Shown here: positions 32,177 through 44,559 of the stretch, one piece after another
Position numbering within the stretch: the stretch's first letter is position 1
Layout: each line of letters opens with the position of its first letter
NCBI GenBank assembly: GCA_029959085.1
Contig: JARWIR010000039.1
Span: 1,364,001-1,428,000 of the forward strand
DNA length: 64,000 nt
From: Nemophila menziesii
Taxonomy: Eukaryota; Streptophyta; Magnoliopsida; Boraginales; Hydrophyllaceae
Reading direction: 5' to 3'
Program-made: the position numbers and the translations under genes
Notes under the pieces: model-generated
What the model was told of the DNA's origin: nothing
The model's database searches: none
What the model saw: the letters and a program-made list of their open reading frames with translations, nothing else

Positions 32177-33740
32177 TGATGTCTCCCGTTTTGTTCTAAA
32201 TATATGCCCTAAGACATTAGACTTATTTGATAATCTTTTATGCTTATTTTGTTATATTGCATAATCTCCCCTTAGAATTATGATATTTCCTTTTTAGAGC
32301 TTTTGTACGTTAATTTGTGTGTTTTCAGTGCAAAGTTCTTAGGTCTATGGATGCTATGGAGCACCATGATAAGTAGGAGAAGTGGAGATTAAAGTCTTAG
32401 ATTAAGTGGATGGGTCAAAAGGAAGAAAATATTATTTGAAGAGTTGACTAATAAAGAGAAAAATCTGGAAAACTCATTAATTTCTGTTTTCGAGCCACTT
32501 CCGCATTGATTCAGGTCTGAAAATCTGAAAGTGAAGTTGCACCTTTAAGTTAGGAATATTTGAGGACTGAAATCAGGTGATTTAGATATGAGACGCAAAA
32601 GTTACAGTAGTTTTACCAACAATTGTACAACAGTTACGCGTTTTAGAAGATCGATTTGGGCTTTTTATTATCTAATTCATTTATCTTGAGTAAAAAGCCT
32701 AATCTGAATTCTCTCTTATAAATAGACCTTTAGACCTCCTTTTTAGACACACTTCAGATAATTGCATTCTACGCTTCATTATTTCCAAGTCAGAGCAAAA
32801 AAGAAGAGGAAAAGCTAGAGCTGGAGGAATTCCTTTCTTCCAACAATAGCCAACCCAACCCCCCTTAGGTTACATAATTTTTTTTCTATAATTGAAAAGA
32901 ATGCCTTTTATTCATTTTGTTTCAGTTTTTAATTCGAGCATGAGCTAAATTCTTTAGTACTTGAGAATCGCATTATGGGTTAAGCCCTAATCTACTTAAT
33001 TGATATTTCTGAATTTGGGATTTAATTATTTAATTTAAACTCGGTATTTTCTGTTGACTATTATCTTCATTTTATTTACTATTTTTGAAGTCGTGAATCA
33101 AATGTAGGTTATAGTAATTAGGCTATTCACTTTAGTGGTGAAGTGATCACCTTGACCGGGGGGGGGGGGGGTTTAATTATAGACCTAGGTAATTGACGTG
33201 TGGTGTTCGTCAATGATCCTGGCGGGCTTGACTAACCACACAACCAATGAGGTGAAAGACTTAACCATTTGAAAGTAGACATAATCGCCTTGACGGGGTT
33301 TATAGTACCGTAGGAGAGCTCCTAAGTCAACCCTGATGGGTTTAGGAGATACTAGAGTCCCAACTAACACCATAATACCAGTTTAGCCCTTAAACGGAAG
33401 CATTAATTAAAGATTTAGGTGAAACCCTTGTGAGGCTCAAGTACCTCTCTCATTCTCGCGTCCAATCTTATTTACTTGCATTATTTTATTTCAGTTAATC
33501 AATTATTTACTTTATTTCATAGCATCTTTAGTTAGTAAACAAAACCAAACAAAAATCTTATCATTTTACTTTTCTGTTTAACAATTAATTCTACTATCCC
33601 GATTAATACTAGTGTCATAACTAGCCGTCTCTGAGAACGAATTCCGTATTATTTACACATTACTTGGAACGACCCGTGCACTTGCGGGTAGTGTCCCTCT
33701 CATTTAGGGTGGTGATTTTATCACACACCAGGAGACACCA
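32177..33740 (+). repeat. Type 3 LTR, second in the row
   Basis: It starts TGATGTCTCCC and ends GGAGACACCA (1564 bp), and is diverged from the LTR before it. It contains a run of 14 G at about 33158-33171 inside a CCTTGACGGGG motif. The U5 stem is ACCCG/CGGGT (near 33673). Confidence 0.85.
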
Positions 33741-33836
33741 AGTATGGATTTTGGTTATATAGAGAAAGCTAAAGATGTTTTTAATAGTGATCGAAGTCTA
33801 TATTATGGAACTTGGTCATATAGTAGTATTGGAGTA
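33741..33836 (+). other. Unassigned 96 bp between LTRs
   Basis: AT-rich. I see no polypurine tract or gene. Confidence 0.4.
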
Positions 33837-34926
33837 TGATATCTTGTCATTTGTGATAGGATAGTCTTATCATGAGACATCTTTTTATGGAATTAGTGGA
33901 CCTAAGAGATGGATTATTCCCTAGAATTTGATATTTCTTACTCTCTTGTTTCATTTTGAGCTTATTATTAATTTTAGAGTCTTTTGTGCTTTAAATGTGT
34001 GTTAGGTGTGTAGCCTTTAAGTACATGGTTGAAATGTAATCTTAATATGACATGGAGAATTCAAGAGAGTCTAATCCAAATCCAAGTGAAAGTTTAAATA
34101 GAGTAACAAGTCACTTTGCAAGCAGATGAGCGTATACCGGAAAATTTTATGTAACTTGTTTCAGTCACCACGAAAAAATTGGTTAGAGATTTTGACCTGA
34201 TCCATTTTGATTTGGAAAGAGCTTGAAGTCATGTTGCATGAATGGTGACGGAAGTCTATTCGGAGTTGAGAAAAAAAGTTATAGCGATTCTCCCACATTA
34301 ACTCGAACTTGGCTAACAATGAGCAAAAACGGTTTGGGCCTTTTGGACCCCCCAAAGGGGGCCCATATGGACCTAAAACATTTTTGGACTCATATAATTA
34401 CCTCTTATCAGATGGGAAACACACAATTCATTATATAAAGAAGTTAACACGCCTTGAGTTAAGGAAGAGAAGACGGAAGGGCTTTTAACAAAAATGCCAT
34501 CATTCTTCATTACCCAAAACCCGTTTCCACTACTTCTTAAGAGTATTATTATTCCATTTTAACTGTAATAATGATTTCATACTTCTAATTATTTATTTCC
34601 AGTGTTTCAGTATGAGCTAAACCTTAATGTGATTGACAATTGCCTAGTGTATGAACTTAAGAAGATTAATTAGGTGTTTTTGAAATTTGGGATATTTTTA
34701 TTTAAATAAATTAAACTTGTTCTTGTTGATTATATATTTGTATTAATTGACTATTCTTACCTTCACAAAAGTTAGGGTAGTAATAGTAGTTAGACTATCA
34801 ACTAGGAAGGGGGTCCAATTATAGACCTAGGATATAAGTGCTCGGTGTGCGCTTATGAGCCGGAAGTCTTGACTAGCCAAGTAGTTAATAATGTAAGTAC
34901 CAGTTACTTCTTAAAATATTGTAGGG
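33837..34926 (+). repeat. Diverged LTR, third in the row, truncated
   Basis: It starts TGATATCTTG and keeps the order of parts of the other LTRs: the start inverted repeat (near 33873), TTTTAGAGTCTTTTGTGC, a TATA-like TATATAAAG (about 34431), GAGCTAAACC and a GGGTCCAATTATAGACCTAGG segment. It breaks off at about 34926 where LINE sequence starts. Confidence 0.65.
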
Positions 34927-35840
34927 TCATCGGGAGGGGTCTCTAGACTTCTTATCTCTCTCGCAAATATTTGAATAATTCTCCTTATTAAGCTTCCTCA
35001 AATCAAATTTCAAGGCCCTAAGTTTTTGACACAAAATATATTGCTTCCTACCTAAAATGAGGCTTCCATCCCATCCATTTTCCTCCACTTTATTATAGTC
35101 AGCGTGTTCCACCCACAAGTTAAAGGATAAAAAGTAGAACTCTCTTAACATGTTGTATCAAAAGTGATAAAATACAAAGAGAGTGAGCACAAACACTAGA
35201 CTTCGTTACATGAACATAAGGATCCAAAGTTTCAAGTGTATTATTTACCAACACACGATCAATTTGACTAAGCACGTGATTATTGTCCCAAGTAAAGAAT
35301 TGCTCCGTATATTGCACATCTTCCAACCTAAGACTATTACATCAATTTGCAAATTCTTCGAAATCACCCAAAGTAACATTTTTTCCATTCTTCCTCTAAT
35401 TATGAGCTAGAATATTATTGAAATCACCCAAGATAAGCCACGAAACATCAAAGGTTTTAGTGTAATCTTGATGATCCCTCCATAATACCCTTCTTTCAGT
35501 TTTATCATTAAGACCGTAAATAAAAGAAGTGCAAAGGCTAATAGAAGTAATCTTACCCACAACTTTACGATGTAGGGCTTGGGCATCTTTGCAAGAATCT
35601 AAACTTACACTTTATTCGGATCCCAAATAACAAGAATAAAAAACTACCCACATAGTCCCAACCTCTAAGCATAAAAGTCAAGAAATTCTCCATACTCCTA
35701 TGATTACTTTTTGTCTCCCAAATCCCAAAATTATCAATATTTTTTCTTCTAATAAGACTAATTTTACCTCACCTCTTATAGGTAGAGCCAAAACCCATAG
35801 TATTCCAATTTGTAGTCGTTAAGATGTTTCATAGGGTTTC
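34927..35840 (-). pseudogene. LINE ORF2 endonuclease region
   Basis: An apurinic-like endonuclease that would nick target DNA. The motif WLILGDFNNI lies near 35430 and FTWDNNHVLSQIDRVLVN near 35280. The following WDGSLILGRKQYILCQKLRALK segment is the usual link to RT. Several frameshifts and stops split it into pieces of at most 75 codons. Confidence 0.75.
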
Positions 35841-35999
35841 CCCTTATTTGTGCTTCTTAAACTCACGCCTTTTGCTTTTTCTAATACATTCTCTTTTTAC
35901 GGATATATTACCTTCTATCTAGCATACGCTTTAATTCAATAGCCTCCATTTTCTTAGTTCTTGTATTAACAACCAACTCAAACAACTCATCAATGGCGT

Positions 36000-37218
36000 C
36001 TTCATAATCCAGACCCAAGCCATCCAAATATTCCAACAAACCCAAATTTATGACTTTTCTGAAACACCTGAATTACCCAAAGAACTTGAATACTCCTCGA
36101 CATGCTCTTTACCCATCCTTTTAATGACTTTACCATTTCCCAAACCATTCCACGGTTGTTCAATTTCTTTACCTCACATTTTGATATTTTCAACACCAAC
36201 GCACCTATTTTTGGAATTAATTCCTACAGATTTATCTAAAAAGAATATCACTATAGTGTTTGCAGTTGTTTTTACTTCAAAAAAATATGCAGAATCAGAT
36301 CCATTCTTTGGGGAACTGCACTGTTGTTGCCGGACCTGGATTGCTGCTGTTGGAGAAGGAATAGGTGCTGCAACTGCTGGTACCTGCACTATCCAGCCTC
36401 CAGGTGGAGCTGCCCGGTTTAGGAAAAATTACAATAATAACTACCTTTTTCTACAATGCAGATTTCTGCATTAATTTTGCAACAAATTTGATCGTGATTC
36501 ACTGTAGTTTTGCTCACAACTACTGGATTTATCCTACCCTTACCATGAATATTCATCTTGTAGTTATTATCATCTCGCCCAATCACCTCATTTGCATATA
36601 AACACTTTCTCTACAAATGTCCAAATGCTTTACATTCGAGCAACACAAAGGTATATTCTCGTATTCTACCTTAATACGCAATTTTATCTCGTAATACGAT
36701 CCAAATTCAACAACATATTTCCTTTCCTTGCTTAAGTATAACTCAATGAGAACTCTATCATAACTTATATCCCATATCTCATAAGTTATACCATCGGTAC
36801 GTATCGGCTTACCACTTGTGAAACAACTTTAACTAACCCGTAACAGCGTTCTCGCTTCCTCTAGAAAATTTCTCATAACAATCCAAGTCGGTATTTTAGT
36901 AATCTCACAATTTCCGTGGTCAAAGAAATCTGGGATTTTGGTGAGTAGAAGAATACACCCATATGATGAAAATTGACTAATCGTAAGTATACTCCTTCGA
37001 TCCTCATCCTTTCCAAACTTGAATACAAGCCAACAACTAGGGCATCTTCTTACTTTAAACTCCCTAAATATTCGTCTAATATCCTCCATATCCGGTATTT
37101 TCTTACCCGCAACATTGCCAATGAGAAAATGCCCAAAAGCTTGCTGAATAATCAAAATATCACTCTCTAATAGTTGTAGCATATATCCATCTTTAGGCTC
37201 AAAATATTGTAGCTTCAT
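36000..37218 (-). pseudogene. LINE ORF1 (RNA-binding protein type)
   Basis: The first 129 codons (37218-36829) resemble the DUF4283 domain of plant LINE ORF1: NVAGKKIPDMEDIRRIFREFK, CWLVFKFGKDEDR and ITKIPTWIVMRN. The remainder is broken by stops. ORF1 proteins bind the element RNA. Confidence 0.7.
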
Positions 37219-37230
37219 CCTAACATAAGC

Positions 37231-37659
37231 TTTTCATTATTCAAGATAACATTCTTATATTCAACTCTCACACCTTCCTCTTTAGTTGAGTGGGCTTTTC
37301 CCAAGATACTCTTAGATACTCTTTTAGATGACTTTAGGACCTTAGATTAAACTATAATACCTAGGTCCTCATTATATTACAAGATATATTATCCTTTGGG
37401 AGTACTTATCCTTAGCTAGCATCCTATATCTTCTTAACTTATCTTTCACATTCATAACTCTTTGAACATCCATAAGCATCATATCTTCAGAGTATTTTAC
37501 TTGTAGTTGTGTTTAACCTTAGTTTAGGAGCCTTTTATGTTTAATTATACATAAATTTGATTAGATTCCTATTTAACCCTCCTTCACTAGGACTTTACAT
37601 ATGTAAATGATAACATGGTGCCCATTTCTTATGGTATTTATCTTGTAGAAAACAAATAA
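37231..37659. other. No gene seen
   Basis: AT-rich sequence between LINE start and MULE fragment. No open frame, RNA gene or repeat recognised; possibly the 5' UTR of the LINE and the upstream part of the MULE. Confidence 0.4.
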
Positions 37660-38597
37660 AATTGGAAATAGTTTCGAGAGTATTTGCATCAAGATATTGG
37701 AGATCCTTATGATCTCAATCTAACTTACTCAACAGATAGACAAAAAGGTTTAATTGAGGTTTGTAAGGAATATTACCCCGATATTCAACACATACACTAT
37801 GCAAGGCATATTTTTTTAAAGCTAAGGTTTAAAGGTTTGGAGTTAATGGACTTTTTTAAGGCAACTTCAACATGCAATCAAAATTACATCAAAGTGTACA
37901 TGGAGTACATAAAAAATAAAGTACCCAAGGTTGGATAAGAGGACAGATCTTATGAGTATCTGAGCAACATTGAGCCAGAAAACTGGTGTAGGTCATCTTT
38001 TTAATGTAAGTGAAATATCTTATACGCTACTGAGTAGAATAAGTAATAGTTTTAACTTAATGAATCTTAAGGGCAGAGGGTTACCTATTACATGTATGTG
38101 TGAGTTTTTTAAGGAAAAAACTTATGGAAAACAATATTGATAAGTTGGATGAAATGGAGATGTGGGATGGGGAGTTTTGTCCAAATCTAAAAAAATTGAT
38201 GGTTGATAGGATAAATCTTTATGGAAGGTGGAATTCCCTATATGCAGGTACAGAATAGTATGAGGTTAGTAACCCATACACGAATCATGTGGTTAATTAG
38301 GCTTCTAGGAGTTGCACATGTGGAATAATTGAACTATTTGGTTTTCTTGTGTACATGTTCTGTCTTGTATTAATTAATATGGAAAGGATTGGCGCGCATA
38401 GGTGGGTCTTTTCTATAAGTTCTCTAAACATTATCCATCCTACTCTTGGACAATAAGACTATATTAACAGTGAACTATCCATTCTTATACCACATGAATA
38501 TAGAAAAATACCAAGGAGGCCTAGAAAAAGTAGAAGAAATGTGATTGATTAGGAGCCTACAACTTCCACCAGAGTATTCTCAGTGATGCATTGTAGG
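37660..38597 (+). pseudogene. MULE (Mutator-like) transposase remnant
   Basis: 37684-37938 is open and matches the MULE transposase core: TDRQKGLIEVCKEYYPDIQH and YARHIFLKLRFKG. Downstream, in broken frames, come LSNIEPENW, SRISNSFNL, a SWIM-like zinc motif SCTCGIIELFG (near 38310) and a Pro/Arg-rich IPRRPRKSRR segment (38505). The order is that of MuDR-type transposases. A MITE splits the end; the Cys/His knuckle-like CKRYLKECH continues after it at 39008. Confidence 0.75.
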
Positions 38598-39006
38598 CTA
38601 TACTGCATAAGTCGTTGCTTAGGCGCTACCTAGGCATCAACTCCCCCATCAACCGCCTACGCGTTCCTAGCGCCTTAGTCGACGTGGAAGAAGCGCCTAG
38701 CCCGCCTAGGCACCGGTTAATAGAAAAAAATGGTCGCCTAGGCTTTTTTTTTTACTCTTGAGAAATCTTGAATTGATATTATAACTCAAGTTTTAGTATT
38801 TTCATATTTACTATAATGTTGTTAGATGAATTTTATGACTTAATTAGTTAAGAGTGTTATAATATCTACGTATATATTACTATATATACAAAAATTACAT
38901 ATCGTGATTCAAAACCGACTAATCTTGCCTAGGCCCTGCGTAATCCCACCTAAGCGTTAGTCCCTGGTTGACCACCTAGATCGTGATAACAAGTTATACA
39001 TCATAG
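38598..39006. mobile_element. hAT-like MITE, copy 2 (old)
   Basis: 409 bp, homologous throughout to 47330-47749. Ends CTATACTGCATAAG... and ...TTATACATCATAG form imperfect terminal inverted repeats. Flanks ATTGTAGG and ACTGTAAG are a decayed 8-bp target duplication. CCTAGGC motifs are clustered near both ends. It lies inside the MULE transposase remnant. It has no coding capacity. Confidence 0.85.
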
Positions 39007-41834
39007 ACTGTAAGAGGTATTTGAAAGAATGTCACACCATGAAGAAATGCAAGACCCCATGGAATCCTTCATCTCCTATTTTAAAAAAGTATTTTAAAAA
39101 TTCCTAGATATGTAGTGTTTGTAAGCATGAAGTGTTTATCATATTGTCTTTGATTTTAGAAACTAAAGCAAGATCAGGTGACAAATACTCATAGATTTGT
39201 TCATTTTGGACAAATGCACGAGATAACTTATGTACTTATATTTATTTACTGTAATATAAATTTAAGTTTAAACAATTAATTACTTTCTTCTTATTTTTAG
39301 GAGACAATGGAATAGAATCCTTTGGTAGGAGGTAATGAAGATGGATGTAAAAAAAAGGCCAATGAAAGTCACCTTCGAGATAATTCAATATTGGAAGTTA
39401 ATGGGTTACAGTTTGTGCATGTACATATTAATATTATCAAATATTTTTATTTATGTTTACATTTAGACATGTTATCTTATTTTAAATCCACATGCTCATC
39501 AAAGGGTCAACACTGATGTTAAATTAGGCAAAAGAAGATGTGGGGGACGAAGGGGAGTTTAAGGAGGCAGTGGAATTGCAAGAGGTTCAGTCACAAAACC
39601 ATCGAAGTCCCACAAGAAGGTTACTAGAGCTATAATTTAGCAAGTTCTAAATATCTAAAACCACATTGTAACCCTTTTCCCATAAAGTTTGGAAATATTT
39701 CACCTCAGAATCCACATGTAGACATGAGAAAGTTTGTAAAGATTGAAAGGCCTAAGGGGAAGAATAAAAATCCAACTTGAGGTTGAAGTAGGAAAGGTAT
39801 AATAAGTTATAGGAGTAGTTTACCTACCAGTTTCAGATTGTTCAGAGGCACATACAAGAGAGGTTGTCGAGTGTGCCAAGAAAAGAAAGCCTCAAGAGAA
39901 GAATGTTTACAAGAAGGCAAAGAAGATCAAAAAAATAAATATAAGTTCGCTAGTAGTTTGGTTTTGTGAATTTCATATGATATAATTGTTATATTTTGCT
40001 AAATTCTTAACTAGTTAATATTTTAGGAACTTGTTAGACCTGTTAGATGTTTTGGGAAGTTCTTAACATGTTAAGATTTCGGAAAGTGATTATTAGAGTA
40101 GTTGCTTTCATTAGTTAAAGTTGATTGTAAGTGGGTAATGTATGATGTTTTGAACTTCTATATTTTGGTTAATTGAAGACAAGTTTGCAGGTTTTTAATA
40201 TTGAACGTTTAGGTTGAAGTTACTCTACTTAACTCATATATGCAAGTACATTTGACATAAAAAGAGTTGCTTTTGGTGCATGAATATATTAAATATCAAC
40301 CAGAACTATCAACCAAATCTAGATAAAAATGAACAATATACCATCAACAAAGGCATGATAAAAAGAAATAATAGTAATTCATATACTACTAAAAGCATTG
40401 ATGATAAAAACAGCTGACATTCTCATTTATACACACTAAAACTGGTATTATTTTATTCTTTCATACACGTCTACTGAAGCAAACAACCCTAAAAAAACCA
40501 ATAACAATTCAAGTAAAATTTAACCGAGCAAGATATTTGTCAACAACATGTTGGGGTTTTCCCTCTCTCTTAGCCCGTGCCTAACCACCTCCCTTTCGCA
40601 TACATATTCACTTGCTCGACTAGTGCAACTTGAGGCTTCACCACCAATTCCATGACCAATTAGACCACTGGTATCTCTCTGAGAAACACTATAGGGTTTC
40701 ATAAACCTAACAAAGCTTGAATATTCACACTTATTGATTTCCTTTTTGTTCGTCTTTGAGACCTTAAGTTGTGGATTTTTACTATGTGACATACCAAATC
40801 TTTATAACAGAAATCAATGATATCCTTCTTATTCCCATCCCCACCATCCCCATCTCCACTAAAACACAACACCTACATAAGAAATCATCATAATATCAAG
40901 TAAATAAATTATTACTAACAAATTATCATTGATTAACACTAAACATTAATCCCATTTTGCTTAGCACATAACAACAATCATATTGGGCTTACCACTAATC
41001 TTGTTAAAAAATATCACTAAACTAATACCATAATCATAATGTGCTTACCACTAATCCTATTAACATATTCATATTGTGTTTATCACTAGTCATATTCGAA
41101 AATACACTAATTAACACTAAACATAAACAAAATAAACTATAACCTATTCAAAACTCACTACCTAACATACAAGTAAAAGAAAGAGATTTTAGCCCATTGT
41201 GAGACCTTTTTCGAAACATATTTGCAAATGAAACCCATTTCGTACACCTTTAATATTACATGGAAAATACAATTTACATTTATCTTGGATTGCAGATTCA
41301 ATGGAATTAAAAAATCCCCTACTTTTACTTAATTTTAAATGTTGAATTAGTATGTTGGAGAAGAATAGTACAGAAGAGGTTTTACTTCTTCTTTATATTG
41401 AAGAAATAGGGTATACTGGTAACTCCAAAAATTAAATAAATAATACAAAATACCCCCTAACAAAAAATCAAACGTGTGTAATGCCTTCTCCGTAAAAAAA
41501 TACACAAAAGAGAGGTTTCAGAATTTTATAATTTTTTTTAGAAAGGTATCAATCATTCGCTCGATAAAAAATAGAGTGAATGTATTGTAGATACATATGA
41601 GTGAGTTGTTCTTTTTAAGTTTTTTGGATCATCTTAACAAAACCGTATTATCAACTGTATATGACTGATTATACATTGTGAGACCTCTTTTATGTCTCCC
41701 TTTAAAGTATATGGTATTCCATCTATCAACAAAACCCCTTAGACACTCATATGGGCTAGTCCGACAAGTCAAGTTTGATGCCTTCACCTATTGAATATGT
41801 AGCATTAGTGGGAATAGTTTATGCACACCACTTC
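39007..41834. other. MULE tail and unassigned AT-rich DNA
   Basis: 39007-39060 carries the likely zinc knuckle end of the MULE transposase. A Gly/Arg-rich coding scrap lies near 39535-39600 (GGRRG, GGSGIARG). From about 39980 to 41834 I recognise nothing: AT-rich, with CATATTGTG/CTTACCACTAATCCTATT words repeated near 40978-41095. One 90-codon minus frame (40520-40792) has no recognisable domain. Confidence 0.4.
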
Positions 41835-42060
41835 ACTATATTTGTTGATTCATATGGTAAGAAAGGATTAGTAAGAGATGCAGAGAGTATGATGGATATG
41901 ATGAATAAAAAAGGAATTAAGCCTGATGTTTACTTATAGCGAGAGGATTGAAGATATTCCTTCCAAGGGACTGCAACCTGATATTGTTACATGCAACCGT
42001 ATGAAACAATGATTTCTTCAAATGGGTCAATTTGTGGTGTGCAGAAACTATTCACACTGA
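41835..42060 (+). pseudogene. PPR protein gene fragment
   Basis: The translation FVDSYGKKGLVRDAESMMD followed by MMNKKGIKPDVY is a classic pentatricopeptide repeat (helix-turn-helix, then G-x-x-P-D-V). A stop and shift follow at 41938, then a second repeat end, PSKGLQPDIVTCNRM. PPR proteins bind organellar RNA. Only about two repeats remain, so this is a gene scrap captured or left beside the GATL gene. Confidence 0.75.
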
Positions 42061-42614
42061 GGGAACGGTTCTCATGTATAGGAATATCCATGATAATTTT
42101 ATCTCTTTTTGTCTTACGAATACATTTGAGTTGGAGGTAAGAAACACCTTTGACAAAAATAAAAATATATTAAAATGATAATTTTAGGATTATAAATTTT
42201 TTTAATTGATTAATTTTTAATTAAAAAAGTATATATCATTTAGCATGTTCATAATCACGGAAAAGATCAATATTCTCAATCGCATTCTTAATTACAAATA
42301 TAAATTTTCATTTTACTTTCTATCTGCTAGGGTTTACCAAAAACCTAGGAATATGTTCAAAAATGAACATAAAATAGATAGATACAATTGTATATAATCT
42401 ATACAATACTCGAAACAAAAATTTAAAAACCTAACAAGAATGATAAAAAAGATCAAAACAACTACATATCATTAGCCATTGTAAAAAATATCATGCAAAA
42501 TTAATATATTACCGAAGCAGAATTCATTCCTCCACATTTTTAACGGGATGAAACTAATTAAGCCTTGTAATGTTGAGTGGGCGTTAATTAAACTAGCTAT
42601 AAGCCATTTTTTGC
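42061..42614. other. 3' flank of the GATL gene
   Basis: AT-rich with no gene. Part of it must be the GATL 3' UTR (minus). AATAAA-like signals on the minus strand are not distinctive here. Confidence 0.4.
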
Positions 42615-43673
42615 CTACTCCTCTAACGCAACTCTTTGTGATCGATAAAGATCATATGGAGCCCATAAGTAATCGACCGTGCACGGTTTTCTTGTATCCA
42701 ATCTTAACCATGGCTTACCTTTACCACTCCAATGGAGAAGACTAACCGGTCCTGGATGAAGACTTCTACATTTTCCTTTAAAGTTATCACCACCTAGACC
42801 ATGTTGATTCCATCTATGGTCAACTGCTTTAAGATTCCCAGCAAAAACTAGCAACATTGGTGGTAAAGACCCTAAATTATAAATTCTTCGTTGTTTATGA
42901 ATCACCATCCATTCTTCAACTTTCTCAGTGTAGTCACCTTTTCTCCATTTATCGACATCCACTACTATTACCCCAGTGTTGAAATAACATGCTTTTCGGC
43001 CTTTAAAAGTCGATGCTAAAGTATCATCTGCCCAAAATGTATCGGTAAAATAGGTTGTGAAATTCGCATGACAATATTCAGGTGCTGCCACCACTTTGTC
43101 TCCTAAATCAACTTCCCATAGTTTTGCAATGTCGTCCACCACGATAACGTCTGAATCTAAGTAAATTACTCGATCGACATCTTCAGGTAAAATATCAGAC
43201 ATATATATTCTTGCATAGTTAAGAGGTTGATCTAGAGCTTGTCGAATTGATTTAGCAATTTTTCCACGTACTCGCCTTGGATCAAAGTGATACATCTTGA
43301 ATTTAAGGTATGGGAAAGTAGATATGATTAAGGAATTTATTTCTGTTTCAAGATGGACTGAAAGAAAATGGAAGGAAACATTTTCCGGGCATGTTGAATG
43401 TTGTAAAATGGATAAAATCGCTGCCATTGTTCCGCGAATGTAATTAATATCGAGAGGCATAACTACGTGAATTGTATCATTTTTATGCGAGGTTTTGCAT
43501 GAATCTCCATTGCGAAAAGATGGCGCTTCCCGAAATTTTGGAATCATAGATGCCGAAGGCTTTTGAATGATGTTAACACGAATTCCATGCGCGGTGGTGC
43601 CGATGGTGTGCAAGAGGAGGAGGGAAAGGAGGCCTGCGAGAGGTAAATAAGGAGAAGATCTCCATAAGGCCAT
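42615..43673 (-). CDS. GATL: Galacturonosyltransferase-like protein (GT8, GATL)
   Basis: An intact single-exon gene of 352 codons, the usual length and structure of GATL genes. The family is Golgi/secretory GT8 enzymes linked to pectin and xylan formation in cell walls. An N-terminal hydrophobic stretch (about residues 10-27, [14 protein letters not shown]) acts as signal/anchor. The donor-binding D-x-D motif is [11 protein letters not shown] (about residues 172-182). [14 protein letters not shown] follows, and near the end is the GT8 metal/sugar motif HWSGKGKPW. Potential N-glycosylation sites are NDT, NVS and NFT. The ATG has A at -3 and G at +4, a strong plant start context. It is the only gene in the window that looks under selection. 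I do not assign a subgroup number. Confidence 0.96.
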   Translation of the reverse strand: MALWRSSPYLPLAGLLSLLLLHTIGTTAHGIRVNIIQKPSASMIPKFREAPSFRNGDSCKTSHKNDTIHVVMPLDINYIRGTMAAILSILQHSTCPENVSFHFLSVHLETEINSLIISTFPYLKFKMYHFDPRRVRGKIAKSIRQALDQPLNYARIYMSDILPEDVDRVIYLDSDVIVVDDIAKLWEVDLGDKVVAAPEYCHANFTTYFTDTFWADDTLASTFKGRKACYFNTGVIVVDVDKWRKGDYTEKVEEWMVIHKQRRIYNLGSLPPMLLVFAGNLKAVDHRWNQHGLGGDNFKGKCRSLHPGPVSLLHWSGKGKPWLRLDTRKPCTVDYLWAPYDLYRSQRVALEE

Positions 43674-44559
43674 CCTATTCCTTCCTTATTGTTCAAACTA
43701 TCTTTTCCTTTTTTTCTTCCTAAAATTGGAGCTAATTAAAAGCTTTATGCTAAGATACACCATTCGGGAAAAGTTGAATGAGAAAATTTAGGGTTTTATT
43801 GGTCAACGATTAATCAAGGAAAATGTTGAAAAGCTAAATTTGGGAGGTCCAGAAGAAATTAAGGAGAAGCTTTAATTTTGACTGAAGGACTTTTGTAGCA
43901 CAATATTAATCCTACAACTTTATTTGACTTGAGAAGACTTTTATAAACTCGAACAGAGTTACTACTAACTAAACAGAAAAGGATAATAACATCATAAGGT
44001 CATAAATAGTCTAACAAAAGACCGGTAAGAATTTGACTTCACATTTACTATGTTCTAAAAATGAATACAGTTACGACTCACAATATTAAATACTTCCTAA
44101 ATTTATTGAATATCAGTATATCGCGTCTCCAAAAATATAGCATAGTAAAGGATCTCTGAGTATATACTGGTATAATATACTCCTCGAATCGATTCACGTT
44201 GTGAATTAGTAATATATATTAAAAGAAAGAAATGCATTGCTTCTCTGGGTTGAGTATTTCATTAAAAGGCAAATAAAGAACACATATTACATGTCCAAAA
44301 GAAAATTAAAAAACAAAAGCAACATTAAACAGCATTATCCTATTCAGAAAAACATATGCCAAAAACTTCAACCAACTCTCGTCCTTTCCTATCTTCCATC
44401 AATAAGTATCACAATAGTTTGCATGTTTTGATTTTTTCAGTTTGTTTCAAAAATACCTCGTATAACACTTTTAACTAAAAAAATCTGCCAATCTATTGAC
44501 CATGTGAGGAATATATTATGCATTGACATAAAATTTTCCATTAATATTTTTCTTAATTA
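43674..44559 (-). promoter_or_regulatory. Upstream region of GATL
   Basis: On the minus strand this is the likely promoter and 5' UTR. The 70 bp before the ATG are purine-rich (GGAAGAAAAAAAGGAAAAG). I see no unambiguous TATA box at a standard distance. A 64-codon plus frame (44237-44431) has no recognisable features. Confidence 0.4.

Larger units (their letters stand above)
34927..37230 (-). mobile_element. LINE, 5' half only (minus)
   Basis: On the minus strand, ORF1 (37218 to about 36000) is followed by the start of ORF2 with its endonuclease (about 35835 to 35120) and the beginning of the segment before RT. The RT and 3' end are absent; the sequence stops at the truncated LTR. Losing the 3' end is unusual for LINEs, which are normally 5' truncated, so this is a later break. 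Confidence 0.8.

Noticed and set aside
33158..33171. Run of 14 G as a functional G-quadruplex
   Set aside because: A single homopolymer inside a CCTTGACGGGG motif; expansion or sequencing error is more likely.
36124..36601. Plus-strand frames of 116 and 78 codons
   Set aside because: They lie antisense to LINE ORF1 and show no domain.
40520..40792. 90-codon minus-strand frame
   Set aside because: No domain, no homolog I recognise, and no neighbour context. Possibly part of the MULE or a chance frame.
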